From NCBI RefSeq assembly GCF_003097315.1, contig NZ_QDDL01000008.1:140927-204926 (forward strand): a DNA stretch of 64,000 nucleotides, read 5' to 3'. Position numbers and translations under genes: made by a program. Under the pieces are notes generated by a model. The model searched no databases. It saw only the letters and a list, made by a program, of their open reading frames with translations, and was not told the origin of the DNA. Below, in pieces: positions 38,238-47,659 of this stretch. This stretch comes from Pelagibaculum spongiae (GTDB lineage Bacteria; Pseudomonadota; Gammaproteobacteria; Enterobacterales; Pelagibaculaceae). The number at the start of each line of letters is the position of its first letter. Position 1 is the first letter of the stretch.

Positions 38238-39170
38238 TTAGATTTTCACTAATAGCTGAATGGGCGTTGCTTCAATTTCGACAGTAACTGGTAATCGGGT
38301 AATGATATCTCCATCAGCTTGAACCGGTGCTGAATCGTAAGATAGGTTGAGCTCTTTAATAGAAAGTTTCTTCACATCCTGTGTTTCAACCCCCGGCATA
38401 TATTCGATCAACCCCAAAGGTAGTGCTGCCATCCAGAGCAATTGCATGGCTAAAGCTTTTATCGGGGAATCGTATTTTTGAAAAGCCAAGAGATGTAGCA
38501 CCGACTTTTGCCAGTCACCGGCTTCGGCAATGGTAAATTTTCCGCCATAGTAGCGACCGAGTGAAATAATTAAAGTGCTACAAATGTGTCGATCAGTGCT
38601 GCCAGCAACCTGATATTGCCAAGTGTTACTTAAAGACCTTGGCAGTTGCTTCAACATGGCTGAGATATAAGCCAGTTTGCCGTGTTTCTTCTTTAAGTTG
38701 AGATCGACCGTATCGATTGACTGAGCATCCACTCCAACACTCATCACCTGGCCGAAACGTGTTTTATGACCACTATCATCGGTAACTATTGCTGGATAAA
38801 AAGGTGCCAAACCGCCTCTTGCTAAAGTCTGTGCGACACCGCTAGCAGATTCTGGCATTCGAATATTTTTGGCCATCACGTTAGCAGTGCCCAATGGAAT
38901 AATTGCCATCGGGTTAGCTTTTCCGATCAAACCATTAAGTACTTCATTGATGGTGCCATCACCACCGGCTGCTACTACAACGGTTTCTTCCGGCAATGGT
39001 GTTTTTTGCAAATATCGAGTGGCATCACCTGCTGCTTTAGTTGGATATAGCTCCAGTGAAATTGCCTCTCCACCCAATGCACAAAGTACTTTTTCCAACC
39101 GAGCCTTGCTTTTTGGGCCCGCAGTCGGGTTATGAATAATTAACAGATGTCTCATAGGGTGGTGGGTCAA
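38238..39170 (-). CDS. YegS/BmrU-type diacylglycerol/lipid kinase
   Basis: A 310-aa cytoplasmic kinase of the DAGK-catalytic family. Key motifs are HNPTAGPKSKARLEKV near the N-terminus, VVAAGGDGTINEVLNGL (GGDGT nucleotide motif) and the later PLGTANVMAKN. The C-terminal half is a beta-sandwich ending VQADGDIITRLPVTVEIEATP. Members phosphorylate diacylglycerol, phosphatidylglycerol or sphingosine. The exact lipid is not visible. A patatin-like lipase lies 89 bases upstream in the same direction, giving a plausible lipid-handling pair. Confidence 0.9.
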   Translation of the reverse strand: MTHHPMRHLLIIHNPTAGPKSKARLEKVLCALGGEAISLELYPTKAAGDATRYLQKTPLPEETVVVAAGGDGTINEVLNGLIGKANPMAIIPLGTANVMAKNIRMPESASGVAQTLARGGLAPFYPAIVTDDSGHKTRFGQVMSVGVDAQSIDTVDLNLKKKHGKLAYISAMLKQLPRSLSNTWQYQVAGSTDRHICSTLIISLGRYYGGKFTIAEAGDWQKSVLHLLAFQKYDSPIKALAMQLLWMAALPLGLIEYMPGVETQDVKKLSIKELNLSYDSAPVQADGDIITRLPVTVEIEATPIQLLVKI

Positions 39171-39201
39171 CCAATAGTAGAATTACCAATAAGGATACAG
39201 G

Positions 39202-39248
39202 CTTGAGACTGAAATACAGTCTCAAGCAAATCAGTTTTATCTGATTTG
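39202..39248. repeat. Two adjacent perfect hairpins between lipase and kinase genes
   Basis: CTTGAGACTG (39202-39211) with CAGTCTCAAG (39217-39226), immediately followed by CAAATCAG (39227-39234) with CTGATTTG (39241-39248). Neither has a T tract, so this may be a processing or stability element between two genes of one transcript. Confidence 0.6.
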
Positions 39249-39259
39249 TGACTAAAAGG

Positions 39260-40342
39260 TTAGGCGGCAGGAATTAACTGAACGTGATCGCGGATTTTGC
39301 CGCTAATGACGGCTTCCATAAACTGATCGCCCAGCTGATGGCTTCGCTGCTGAGTGGTATTCCAGAACTTCACTCGATCATCGTACTGATGGATCATGGC
39401 TTTGAAGTCTTTGCGGTCAGGAATACGCTGATAGGGTAGTTTTTCAACAAAACTACGCGAAGGTGCCAGCAGCACTACATTATCCAACTCAGGAATATGA
39501 TGATGCAAATGGCGTTTTTTAAACTTTTTATCAAACCAGGTTGGGATAAAATAGTCATAAAAATGTGGGTAGAGCGCTAATCGATCATCGCCGGGTAGGA
39601 AATTCATCAGTGGATGATAATCGAGCAAGCCACCATCGCGGTATAAACCTACTGGTGCGCCTGGAATATTTTCCACCGCAGGTAGCATATAAGGAATTGA
39701 ACCTGCAGCTAGCACTACCTTTTGCATGTTTTGTTCGCTTAATGCGACATGGTTGCAAGCAATACCATCGCTGGCAGAAAGCCCCGGCAGGCTGCGAGGA
39801 TCATGAAATACATAGCGTTCAATGTAGGGTTTTAAATATTGGCGGCCAGCGAAATTTCGCATAAAACCACCAGCCATTCCGCGAACAATTCCTGCGGTAG
39901 AATCCGTAGCAAAACCGCCCAATGAACGCATAATGCCGCAGCTGTAGCGTAAGTTTGGGTTGCTGATGATTTCCTGTTCGCTTCCTGCTGGTAAGAACGA
40001 TTCGATAATTTGATTGGCACCCACCAGCACATCATTTTTACTGGTTTTTTTGGTAAAACGCTGTTGGGTATAAACTTCGGCTAGTTGTTCCATCGCAGCA
40101 ATTGGGTCTGTTCTGGATGCTGCAGCGAGTTTCCAGGCACCAATAGACGTGCCGTAAAGCGTTACTGGGCGCTCAAGATCTTTTAGCCAGTGGCCAAAAA
40201 TAGCGCAATCCAGCCCATAAATTGCCAGCCATTTGGCAGCACCGGATGCGCCAATAACGGCGCCAATATCCTGAGCGGATAACCCGCCATCCTTAATTTT
40301 TTGGTAAGCGGTTTTACCCGCCAGAATGGTCAAATCTGTCAT
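39260..40342 (-). CDS. Patatin-like phospholipase
   Basis: A 360-aa cytoplasmic or secreted acyl hydrolase with the Ser-Asp dyad. The nucleophile motif is GTSIGAWKLAAAS, and the catalytic Asp is in LYRDGGLLDYHP. The oxyanion hole is probably IGASGAAKWL. There is no N-terminal signal. Patatin enzymes release fatty acids from phospholipids or glycerolipids. A near-perfect palindrome at 40394-40413, upstream of the start, suggests control by a TetR-type repressor. The gene precedes a lipid kinase in the same orientation. Confidence 0.88.
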   Translation of the reverse strand: MTDLTILAGKTAYQKIKDGGLSAQDIGAVIGASGAAKWLAIYGLDCAIFGHWLKDLERPVTLYGTSIGAWKLAAASRTDPIAAMEQLAEVYTQQRFTKKTSKNDVLVGANQIIESFLPAGSEQEIISNPNLRYSCGIMRSLGGFATDSTAGIVRGMAGGFMRNFAGRQYLKPYIERYVFHDPRSLPGLSASDGIACNHVALSEQNMQKVVLAAGSIPYMLPAVENIPGAPVGLYRDGGLLDYHPLMNFLPGDDRLALYPHFYDYFIPTWFDKKFKKRHLHHHIPELDNVVLLAPSRSFVEKLPYQRIPDRKDFKAMIHQYDDRVKFWNTTQQRSHQLGDQFMEAVISGKIRDHVQLIPAA

Positions 40343-40393
40343 AGATACACAAGCTAGAAAGCTTGAACTCCCACCAAGTTAAATGATTATTGT

Positions 40394-40413
40394 AACCAAC
40401 CGATCGGTCGGTT
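40394..40413. promoter_or_regulatory. Palindromic operator, TetR type
   Basis: AACCAACCGATCGGTCGGTT is a 20-bp near-perfect palindrome (one mismatched base pair). Such AACCGACCG...CGGTCGGTT sites are typical TetR-family operators. It lies 52-71 bases upstream of the patatin-like gene start. No TetR gene is in this window. Confidence 0.55.
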
Positions 40414-40573
40414 TTTCTGCAAGGATACTGGGGGTAGCCATCTCCTTGCAATCTATATGTCTTATAGAAGTATTTACTGAGTCAGATTGGGGTATTGCAG
40501 AGCGGGTGCGCTATGTTGATTTTAATGTCAGTTGCTGCCAAGTTTAAGTGGATTTCAACAATTATCTAACATT

Positions 40574-41266
40574 ATGCTCAAAGCTAGTTTTGTTCATTAT
40601 TCTAAGTTTAGCTCTCCTGCTGAATGGATTTCACTGAGTGGAAAACATCAAAGAATGAACTTCGCTTTTATGCCTGTTTGGAGTAAAAAAAAGCATAAAG
40701 TTGGAGGGGTTTCTAAAATTTCACTGTCATCACGCACGGTTTCTTTAGTAAAGAATCCATGGGGTTATGAGCATATCTTGGGGGCAAAAGTAGAATATGC
40801 AATTGCTGCGATGAGAGAAATATCTGAAGTTGAAATCAGTAATCCAATTGAAATTGAGGCTGAAAGTGAAAGTGATAAGCCGACTAGAAAAGTAATCAAT
40901 CGCATTTTTTTAAATATTCGTTCTTTAGAAAAAAAATCTAATCCGTTAATTGCTGTAGCAGAAAGGGTGACTGCATACAATGCATTCGACATACCATTTA
41001 CTGCAGCAAAAACAGTGCTTCAGCTTGGGCTGACAGTGAATAAAATCCAGAGAGATTTCGGATTGCTTAATCCAAGAATCAGACTGACTCTAACTTCTTA
41101 CAAGCAAGATGACACGATCATGGTTATTGAACGTGAATTTTTTACTTTTGGCGATTTAGCAGACATCATTGAAAAATTATCTCAAAAAAAACGAAGTCAT
41201 AATGACATTCGATTGCTATTGGATGAATTGATTAGAAATGGAGTTAATATTATTTCAGCTATTTAA
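40574..41266 (+). CDS. Hypothetical protein
   Basis: A 231-aa protein from the ATG at 40574; the frame is open to a TTG at 40532. It is soluble and rich in Lys and Ser, with alternating strands in the first half and helices after about residue 140. I do not recognise the family. The base composition is AT-rich like the C58-like genes, so it may be accessory DNA. It runs tail to tail into the minus-strand gene at 41268 with one base between the stop codons. Confidence 0.5.
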   Translation: MLKASFVHYSKFSSPAEWISLSGKHQRMNFAFMPVWSKKKHKVGGVSKISLSSRTVSLVKNPWGYEHILGAKVEYAIAAMREISEVEISNPIEIEAESESDKPTRKVINRIFLNIRSLEKKSNPLIAVAERVTAYNAFDIPFTAAKTVLQLGLTVNKIQRDFGLLNPRIRLTLTSYKQDDTIMVIEREFFTFGDLADIIEKLSQKKRSHNDIRLLLDELIRNGVNIISAI

Positions 41267-41267
41267 A

Positions 41268-42062
41268 TCATCGGTGCTGGTAAGTAATAAAAACCATTGG
41301 TGATTCGCTATCTATGACTAAATTACTAGGTCCTAAATAGGTAGATAATTTTTTGTTTTCATTATATCCAACCATTAAATCTGGCGCTAAAACGCTCAAC
41401 CAAAATGAATCGGGCTTAATTTGTAAGCATAAGGCGACATTCAACTGCGTGGAATTTCTTTGGCATTTAGTATTAGCAATTTTAGATATATTGACTGATA
41501 GCCAGTCAGCAGCTGGCATGAGTAATAGCTGTGCCGTAACGGTTTGCCGTTGAAGCTTTAACCAGTATGTTCTAATAAATGCGTCAAAACCCGCATCAAT
41601 AATTGATCCTTTTTTTGCGATCAGCTGTGTGCTTTGACTGTTAGAGTTTTTCTTAACCAAAACAGAGATGTTTTTTTTCTGATTGCTTGCTTCAACAGAT
41701 GGTGCGGTAACCGATACCAGCTCGGAGAACGACTGTCTGGCATATTTTATTTTGTAAGACACCAAACCTACGGGTTGAAAATAGCGAATATGTTTTGTCG
41801 CTAATAGTGAGAAATCATTATTTAGATAGGTTACATTATGCAAATTTTTTCCGGCAAGATTGCCAGAAACCAAGTCAAGGTAATCGTGATATTCATAATA
41901 AAGTAGCTGTCCGTCAAGATCTCTAGCGGTGCCTTTCACATCGAAATCATCTGGAGGCGCCATATTTTTTAAAGTTTCTGCTTGCGATAAAGGAGTGGCT
42001 AGTAAAAAAAATATAAAAAATAGTATTTTATTCGAACATAAATTAAATACCCCCATGTTCAA
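41268..42062 (-). CDS. Secreted hypothetical protein, last gene of the lipid/light-stress operon
   Basis: A 264-aa protein with a signal peptide (FFIFFLLATPLSQA). The mature part begins with TARDLDGQLLYYEYHDYLD, a beta-rich start that I cannot assign to a named family. It begins right after the DUF2878 gene and is clearly the last member of the nine-gene operon that starts at 49597. Similar secreted proteins accompany the cfa and DUF2878 genes in other marine gammaproteobacteria, to my recollection. No active-site pattern is evident. Confidence 0.65.
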   Translation of the reverse strand: MNMGVFNLCSNKILFFIFFLLATPLSQAETLKNMAPPDDFDVKGTARDLDGQLLYYEYHDYLDLVSGNLAGKNLHNVTYLNNDFSLLATKHIRYFQPVGLVSYKIKYARQSFSELVSVTAPSVEASNQKKNISVLVKKNSNSQSTQLIAKKGSIIDAGFDAFIRTYWLKLQRQTVTAQLLLMPAADWLSVNISKIANTKCQRNSTQLNVALCLQIKPDSFWLSVLAPDLMVGYNENKKLSTYLGPSNLVIDSESPMVFITYQHR

Positions 42063-42614
42063 CTATCTCCTTTTTAAATAATAATGCAGTAATAAAAAGC
42101 CAATCGGCCAACTGACAGATAATAGCCATGGCATGGGAGGCGATAACACTACAGCTCCGAGCTTAGCGCCTGCAAGGTAGTTGGCTGGCCCAGCAATTAA
42201 CACCAGAGAACATAATAAAAAGGGTCGCTTTACTAATGCATTGAATGAATGCAAAAGGGTGGTAGCAAATAATAGCCACAGAAAAAATAGCCAGGTTGGA
42301 GGGAAAGTTAGGCTGCTGAGATAGCTCGATGTGCTGTTGGTTTGAAACTGCATATAACCCAAAGCAGTCAGGATAAAATCATGACAGTAACCGATCGCTC
42401 CAAACAAAAAAATTATTATCCATTCTTGTTTATCGTGACTGATAAAAATCCAATGTAGCAGCAGTCCAAACCCAAGAATTAGAACGGCCAATTGATTATG
42501 TAAAAAAACTGCAGCAAACCATCCCAACTGAAAAACAAGCGCATTGAAAACGTTTGCCTTCCAGCCAGACATCTGGGTTTCAGTGGGCCGAAGAAGATGC
42601 ATTAATCGAGCCAC
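42063..42614 (-). CDS. DUF2878 inner-membrane protein
   Basis: A 183-aa protein with about five or six membrane segments. Markers for DUF2878 are VFQLGWFAAVF near the N-terminus and GYCHDFILTALGYMQF in the middle. Its function is unknown. The family occurs beside cyclopropane-fatty-acid-synthase-like genes and DUF1365. It overlaps the cfa-like gene by 13 bases and abuts the next gene, showing tight coupling in the operon. Confidence 0.85.
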   Translation of the reverse strand: MARLMHLLRPTETQMSGWKANVFNALVFQLGWFAAVFLHNQLAVLILGFGLLLHWIFISHDKQEWIIIFLFGAIGYCHDFILTALGYMQFQTNSTSSYLSSLTFPPTWLFFLWLLFATTLLHSFNALVKRPFLLCSLVLIAGPANYLAGAKLGAVVLSPPMPWLLSVSWPIGFLLLHYYLKRR

Positions 42615-43882
42615 TTCTTATCGCCAGCATGTCGCTTGCGACCTGGTGCTGCTAGCAGTAATTGGTAAGTGTCAGTGTGCCTTTCTAGAAATCCGCCTTC
42701 GCAATAACCTAAATAAAATAACCAGCGATTAATAAAACTTTGATCAAAACCGAGCTGTTTCACCTGCTCAATATTTTCTAAAAAACGTTTTCGCCATTCA
42801 CTTAAAGTTTTAGCGTAATGCTGACCAATCGAATGTGCATCGACAATGGCTAACTGACTAGTTTTGGTTAGGCCTTGGCTGATCCGAGTAATTGATGGTA
42901 GCGCACCACCTGGAAAAATATAGCGTTGGATAAAATCTACAGAGTTCTTTGCCTGATGGTAACGTTGATCGAGAATAGTGATTGCTTGAATTAATGCTAG
43001 TCCGCTGGGTTTAATTAGCTGATCGAGTTTTTTGAAATAGGTATCGAGATACTTATGCCCAACCGCCTCGATCATTTCAATTGAAACCAATTTATCGTAT
43101 TGACCAGTTAAATCTCGGTAATCACTCTTTAGTAGTGTGACTCTATCTTGCAATCCTAACGATTCAATACGTTGCTTGGTATAGCTATATTGCTGGTCGG
43201 AAATGGTGGTGGTAGTTACTTTACAGCCATATTTCTGCGCGGCATAAATTGCCATACCACCCCATCCGGTGCCAATTTCCAGTAGATGGTCGTCAGCTGA
43301 GAGTTCTAACTTTTGACAGATCAATTCCAACTTATCGACAGCTGCTTGTTCTAGTGTGGTTGTTTGACCTTTAAACCAAGCGCAGGAATACATCATTTCA
43401 GGATCGAGAAACTGCCTAAAAAAATCATTACTTAAATCGTAATGTGCTGAAATATTTTTTTGTGAACCTTTTTTAGAATTATCTTTGAGCCAATGAGCAA
43501 TCGAGAAAAGGGGCGCAGCTATCCGGCTAAAGCGACTATCTAGTTGATCTAGTACTGACAGATTTGCTAAAAGAAGCTGAATAACTGGTGTTAAATTAGG
43601 GGTCTGCCAATCACCTCGCATAAAGGATTCACCTGCACCAATACTGCCGCCAGTTAGTAGAGCTTTCCATGCTTGGGGCTGCTGAATGATGACGGTTGCC
43701 TTGAGATCTGCACGTTGCCCGCAGCCACCAAATTCCAAACGCTTTTGCTGCTCATCAATAATAGTCAAATGGCCATTTTCAATTTTTTTAAGTAGCTTTA
43801 ACAGTATTTTTTTACTGGTATTTTCACTCCAGCTGATATTTGCCACGCCAGAAGTACTGATTGTCTTATCCATGATATTCAC
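42602..43882 (-). CDS. Cyclopropane-fatty-acid synthase-like methyltransferase
   Basis: A 426-aa SAM-dependent enzyme that methylates the double bond of phospholipid acyl chains. Hallmarks are HYDLSNDFFRQFLDPEMMYSCAWF, the SAM-binding LLEIGTGWGGMAIYAA, and IEAVGHKYLDTYFKKLDQLIKP. FIQRYIFPGGALPS follows near the C-terminal third. Length and motifs are complete. In LitR- and sigma-E-controlled clusters such enzymes include UfaM, which makes methylated precursors of furan fatty acids. Separating CfaA and UfaM requires phylogeny. Confidence 0.92.
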   Translation of the reverse strand: MNIMDKTISTSGVANISWSENTSKKILLKLLKKIENGHLTIIDEQQKRLEFGGCGQRADLKATVIIQQPQAWKALLTGGSIGAGESFMRGDWQTPNLTPVIQLLLANLSVLDQLDSRFSRIAAPLFSIAHWLKDNSKKGSQKNISAHYDLSNDFFRQFLDPEMMYSCAWFKGQTTTLEQAAVDKLELICQKLELSADDHLLEIGTGWGGMAIYAAQKYGCKVTTTTISDQQYSYTKQRIESLGLQDRVTLLKSDYRDLTGQYDKLVSIEMIEAVGHKYLDTYFKKLDQLIKPSGLALIQAITILDQRYHQAKNSVDFIQRYIFPGGALPSITRISQGLTKTSQLAIVDAHSIGQHYAKTLSEWRKRFLENIEQVKQLGFDQSFINRWLFYLGYCEGGFLERHTDTYQLLLAAPGRKRHAGDKKWLD

Positions 43883-44925
43883 CTGAAAAATTCTGTTGAT
43901 GAAGGCTCATCTCGCGATGAGCTTTGCTGCAAATCCATATGCGGTTGTGACGATTCAGTTGGTTGTTGCGTTTTAGTTATTGCCAGTACGACTGGAATAG
44001 TAGCTTTGTCAGAGCTGTCATTAGAAAGCGAGTTCCGGCCGTCAGTTGGGGTCGAAGTAGCTGATTCCGAGATTGTCTGGTTTTTATTTGATTGGTCTTT
44101 TTTCAAAGTCATAGGCCGAAGAGATCCTTGCTGGTAACTCTCAACAGCAGTAGGGTAATGGTATTTCTGATGATCAAAAAGCGGCACTTTTTTGAACCAT
44201 AATTTCACAGCTTGCCAGTAAATTCCCCAAACCACTTTTAGTGTCATTAATGGAAATTTCCACAAGATTTTTTGCAGGTTTTCCTTGTTAGCAACTATGC
44301 GCTCGAGAGTTAATGTAGCGTCCATCACTTTGCCACGTGGATCATGGGTCTCAAGGTGTAAATTAAATTGTTTTTTGGGTGTATTACTGTACCACTGGTA
44401 ATGCATGTTCAGTGGATTAAACGGAGAAACATGCATTTTTTTATCGAACCATATTTTTTGTTTTTCTTGTTGTGGTGGTTGGCTGCAATCTAGAACGTAA
44501 TGAATCGCTTCTTTCCATGGTGTATTGCTAACTTCAGCAATGATTGCCTGAAGTTTATTGTCTTTAAAACAATAAAAGCAAGATATTGGATTGAATGCTA
44601 AACCAAAATATCGAAAATGTGTCATCAGAAATATCTGGTCAGTTTCCTTGTTTAGCTTGTCTTTCAACAGCTTTTTAGCTCGGCTTTTCAAACAGTCCTT
44701 GTTAAAAGGTAGCAATGACTGGAGGTAATTTTGCTGTTGGAAGCTGGCAGGCCAAAACTTCTTTTTTCCCCACCAAAAAGATTTCCTTAAAAATTGATCA
44801 ATTTGGTCAAGGTTGAGCCAGACCATAAATAATGGGAAATCAAAATGATGTGATTTTGGAAAAAAACGACGATGACGCACTTTACCTTGATAAATTGCGC
44901 TGTCAGTTTGGTTAGCATTTTTCAT
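43879..44925 (-). CDS. DUF1365 protein with an extra low-complexity tail
   Basis: A 348-aa protein. The N-terminal 265 residues are a standard DUF1365 domain (YQGKVRHRRFFPKSHHFDFPLFMVWLNL, HFRYFGLAFNPISCFYCF, KKMHVSPFNPLNMHYQW). The following tail of about 75 residues is rich in Ser, Thr, Asn and Gln and is longer than usual, with no predicted fold. DUF1365 is almost always beside a flavin amine oxidase and a Cfa enzyme, as here. Its reaction is not established. It overlaps both neighbours by four bases. Confidence 0.88.
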   Translation of the reverse strand: MKNANQTDSAIYQGKVRHRRFFPKSHHFDFPLFMVWLNLDQIDQFLRKSFWWGKKKFWPASFQQQNYLQSLLPFNKDCLKSRAKKLLKDKLNKETDQIFLMTHFRYFGLAFNPISCFYCFKDNKLQAIIAEVSNTPWKEAIHYVLDCSQPPQQEKQKIWFDKKMHVSPFNPLNMHYQWYSNTPKKQFNLHLETHDPRGKVMDATLTLERIVANKENLQKILWKFPLMTLKVVWGIYWQAVKLWFKKVPLFDHQKYHYPTAVESYQQGSLRPMTLKKDQSNKNQTISESATSTPTDGRNSLSNDSSDKATIPVVLAITKTQQPTESSQPHMDLQQSSSRDEPSSTEFFR

Positions 44926-46304
44926 TCGCTGCTAACCTTATAATTTTTATCGGAAGTTGTTTGTTGTAAATTTATTTTTGAAGATATCTCTTGTTGGTTT
45001 GGCTCAAGCTTATCAGGTAGCGTAATACCAAAATTTGATAATGCTTTTAAAGCACTAACAACACCATCTTCATGAAACCCGTTGCCTAACCAAGCGCCGC
45101 AGAACCATACTCGGTTGCTGCCACTCGCACTTGAAAATTTATCTCGCTGCTTAATGCCTGATAAGGTAAATCCAGGGTGGCTATATTGATATTGACCGAG
45201 AATCTTGGTCGGATCGATTTGCTTTGATTGATTTAGAGTGACACAAAAAACGGGCATTGGTTTACGGCTACTTATAGTGTTAATTTTTTTATTTAGTTGA
45301 TCTAATCCTTGTAAAATATTCATGTTATAAGTAACAGTGGCGCAACCCTTGTTATTCGATGAGAGTTGGTAATTCCATGCTGCCCAGGCTTTTTTGTTTT
45401 CAGGTAATAATGAAGTATCGGTATGCAACACAACATGACTTGGCCGATAAGGTACGCTCTCTAGCAAGGCTTTTTCTTGTTCACTGGCATCAGATAATAT
45501 TTTTAAAGATTGATCTGCGTGGCTTGCCATAATCACTCGATCAAAAAGATGTTTTTCGCCATTAACCAGAAGTTCAACGGAGTTATCGGCAATCCTGCGA
45601 ACACTTTCTACCGGAGCATTAAGATAGACCTTAGCTTGCATGTTTTTTTCAATTGCTTTCAGATATTGATGGGAGCCTGCTGAAACGACCTGCCACTGTG
45701 GTTGGTCAGTGACGGTTAATAAGCCATGGTTATCGAAAAATTTAAGGAAGAAATCGAGTGGCATTTTAGCTGCTTGCTCTAAGCTTGATGACCAAATAGC
45801 CGCAGCCATAGGCAGCAAATAATGATTGCTAAATCTATCGCCAAGCCTTTGTTGTTGAATGTACTGCTCAAGTGTCAAATCGTTTGAAATATTGTTCTTG
45901 TTAACACGACGAGTAGCATCAGCATTAAATTTCAAAATGTCTTTTATCATCTTTAGAAATTTAATTGAAAGAAAGTTTTTCTTTTGTGCAAACAAACCAT
46001 TAAGGCCACTGCCGCTATATTCAATACCGGTTTTTTTGCAGCTAACACTGAATCCCATTTCAGTTGGTTTTTTTTCAATACCAAGCAAATTTAATATTTT
46101 AATGAAATTTGGGTAGGTTTTTTGGTTGAACACAATAAATCCAGTGTCTATCTCCCAATTCTGGTTGTCTACCGTGACCGTTTTAGTCGCAGTATGGCCG
46201 CCTAGATGGTCATCAGCTTCAAATAACGAGACATCATGTTCTTTGGATAATAACCAGCTAGCAGTCATTCCAGAAATACCGCTACCAATAACAGCTATTT
46301 TCAT
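44922..46304 (-). CDS. FAD-dependent amine oxidase-like flavoprotein
   Basis: A 460-aa flavoprotein. A dinucleotide-binding motif, MKIAVIGSGISGMTASWLL, opens the protein, with the downstream acid FEADDHLGGHTATK. The C-terminal FAD contact resembles NRVWFCGAWLGNGFHEDGVVSALKAL. The substrate-binding domain lies between about residues 90 and 340. Related proteins sit with Cfa enzymes and are candidates for the oxidation of modified fatty acids (UfaO or UfaD-like roles), which is inference here. It starts three bases before the SDR gene ends. Confidence 0.88.
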   Translation of the reverse strand: MKIAVIGSGISGMTASWLLSKEHDVSLFEADDHLGGHTATKTVTVDNQNWEIDTGFIVFNQKTYPNFIKILNLLGIEKKPTEMGFSVSCKKTGIEYSGSGLNGLFAQKKNFLSIKFLKMIKDILKFNADATRRVNKNNISNDLTLEQYIQQQRLGDRFSNHYLLPMAAAIWSSSLEQAAKMPLDFFLKFFDNHGLLTVTDQPQWQVVSAGSHQYLKAIEKNMQAKVYLNAPVESVRRIADNSVELLVNGEKHLFDRVIMASHADQSLKILSDASEQEKALLESVPYRPSHVVLHTDTSLLPENKKAWAAWNYQLSSNNKGCATVTYNMNILQGLDQLNKKINTISSRKPMPVFCVTLNQSKQIDPTKILGQYQYSHPGFTLSGIKQRDKFSSASGSNRVWFCGAWLGNGFHEDGVVSALKALSNFGITLPDKLEPNQQEISSKINLQQTTSDKNYKVSSE

Positions 46305-46307
46305 TAC

Positions 46308-47096
46308 TTACTGCTCCCTGTTTGCGGTAATCGACATCTTTCTGTGGGGCTTTTGAGTTAGGCTTTGTAATAGTTTGCTGCGGAAAATGACCGGAAGCAT
46401 CGCTATTAACCTCATTGGCCAATGCAATCTTTTTGGGAATCGAATCACTGGTTTGTTTTGATTCATTGCACTAAAAATCTTTTTAGCTGCTTGCTCAGCA
46501 CTTATTATTCCTGGCATGGGAAAGTTGTTTTTTTCAGTTAAAGGCGTTTTGATAAAACCAGGTTGAATTAGACATAATTTTATTTTGCTGTCAAAAAGGC
46601 TACAGCGTAGCGATTCAACCAAGTAGTCCAATGCTGCTTTAGAGCTGCCATATGCTTCAGCTCGAGGCATTGGCAGTAATGAAGAAATGCTACTGACCAC
46701 AGCAATTTGTAATGGCTTTTTTTCGAATTGATTAATTAATGGCTGCAAGCAATTAACTGTTCCCTGAAAATTGGTTGCGAAAACTCGACTGAATAATTCT
46801 GCTTCGATCTTTCCTTGATCTATATATTCACAGGTTCCTGCGTTTAAAATAACACGTTTCAGCTGGCCCGATTTTTCTTGAGCTTTAATTATTTCAGATA
46901 CCAAAACTTCACATTGCTGCAAATTACTAATGTCTAATGGCATGGCAGAAATTGATGCGTGTGTGCTGGAAACCGCATCAAGTTTTAGTTGGTTTCTACC
47001 GCTGATGATGACTTGCCAGCCGTTGTCTGCATGTGCTTTGGCTAGTGCAGCCCCAAGACCTGAGCCACCTCCGGTAATCCATACCAGTTTTTTCAT
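46308..47096 (-). CDS. Short-chain dehydrogenase/reductase
   Basis: A 262-aa classical SDR. The cofactor motif is WITGGGSGLGAALAKAHA, the NNAG-type strand is VILNAGTCEY, and the active site reads SSISSLLPMPRAEAYGSSKAAL with Ser, Tyr and Lys. Length is normal. The substrate is not visible; in related clusters an SDR is a constant member of the lipid-modification operon. The gene is followed by the flavoprotein after three bases. Confidence 0.9.
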   Translation of the reverse strand: MKKLVWITGGGSGLGAALAKAHADNGWQVIISGRNQLKLDAVSSTHASISAMPLDISNLQQCEVLVSEIIKAQEKSGQLKRVILNAGTCEYIDQGKIEAELFSRVFATNFQGTVNCLQPLINQFEKKPLQIAVVSSISSLLPMPRAEAYGSSKAALDYLVESLRCSLFDSKIKLCLIQPGFIKTPLTEKNNFPMPGIISAEQAAKKIFSAMNQNKPVIRFPKRLHWPMRLIAMLPVIFRSKLLQSLTQKPHRKMSITANREQ

Positions 47097-47128
47097 TCCT
47101 TTACCTCGTTTACAGGTTGCAGCGACGG

Positions 47129-47659
47129 TTATATTTTTTGTTTAATCCAACGAATAATACTGCCAATAACCGGTAGCCGTTGATAAACTAGTTCACCGAG
47201 ATCAAAATAATCTTGCTGGAAAAATATTTTTTCGGCGTCTGCTTTAATCTGACTGATACCATCAATTTGGTATGGCTTTGCCGCATTAAGTCGGCTGTGG
47301 GTCAGTTTCATCGTCCAACGGATAAGTGTTTCACTATGCTGTGAGTTCTGGTTGCACCAGATTTGATGATATTCAAAACTAATCGATTGAGCATTTTGAT
47401 ATTGGCCACGAAAATAGTGGCGTAATTGTTTTAAGCCAACGATTCGATGAACGGGATCTATAAATTCAACATCATCTCGATAGACTTGTTTGATTGACTC
47501 TATGTTGTTGTAATTTAATGACTGGTATAACTCCATCATTTGTTTGATTACATCGGGCAACTTAGACTGGCTTGCCATTTCAATCGGATCAATATCAGTT
47601 ACATGATACTGCTCTGCTGATTTGATCTGTGATGCTTTATTGTGAATGTCCGTTTCCAT
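47129..47659 (-). CDS. NTF2/SnoaL-like protein
   Basis: A 176-aa protein with the cone-shaped NTF2-like fold pattern: an N-terminal helix (VIKQMMELYQSLNYNNIESIKQVYRDDVEFIDPVHRIVGL), then strands ending in YFDLGELVYQRLP. Similar proteins accompany SDR and flavoprotein genes in LitR-regulated clusters. Its function is unknown and no active-site residues are certain. Its start overlaps the MerR gene end by 23 bases. Confidence 0.8.
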   Translation of the reverse strand: METDIHNKASQIKSAEQYHVTDIDPIEMASQSKLPDVIKQMMELYQSLNYNNIESIKQVYRDDVEFIDPVHRIVGLKQLRHYFRGQYQNAQSISFEYHQIWCNQNSQHSETLIRWTMKLTHSRLNAAKPYQIDGISQIKADAEKIFFQQDYFDLGELVYQRLPVIGSIIRWIKQKI

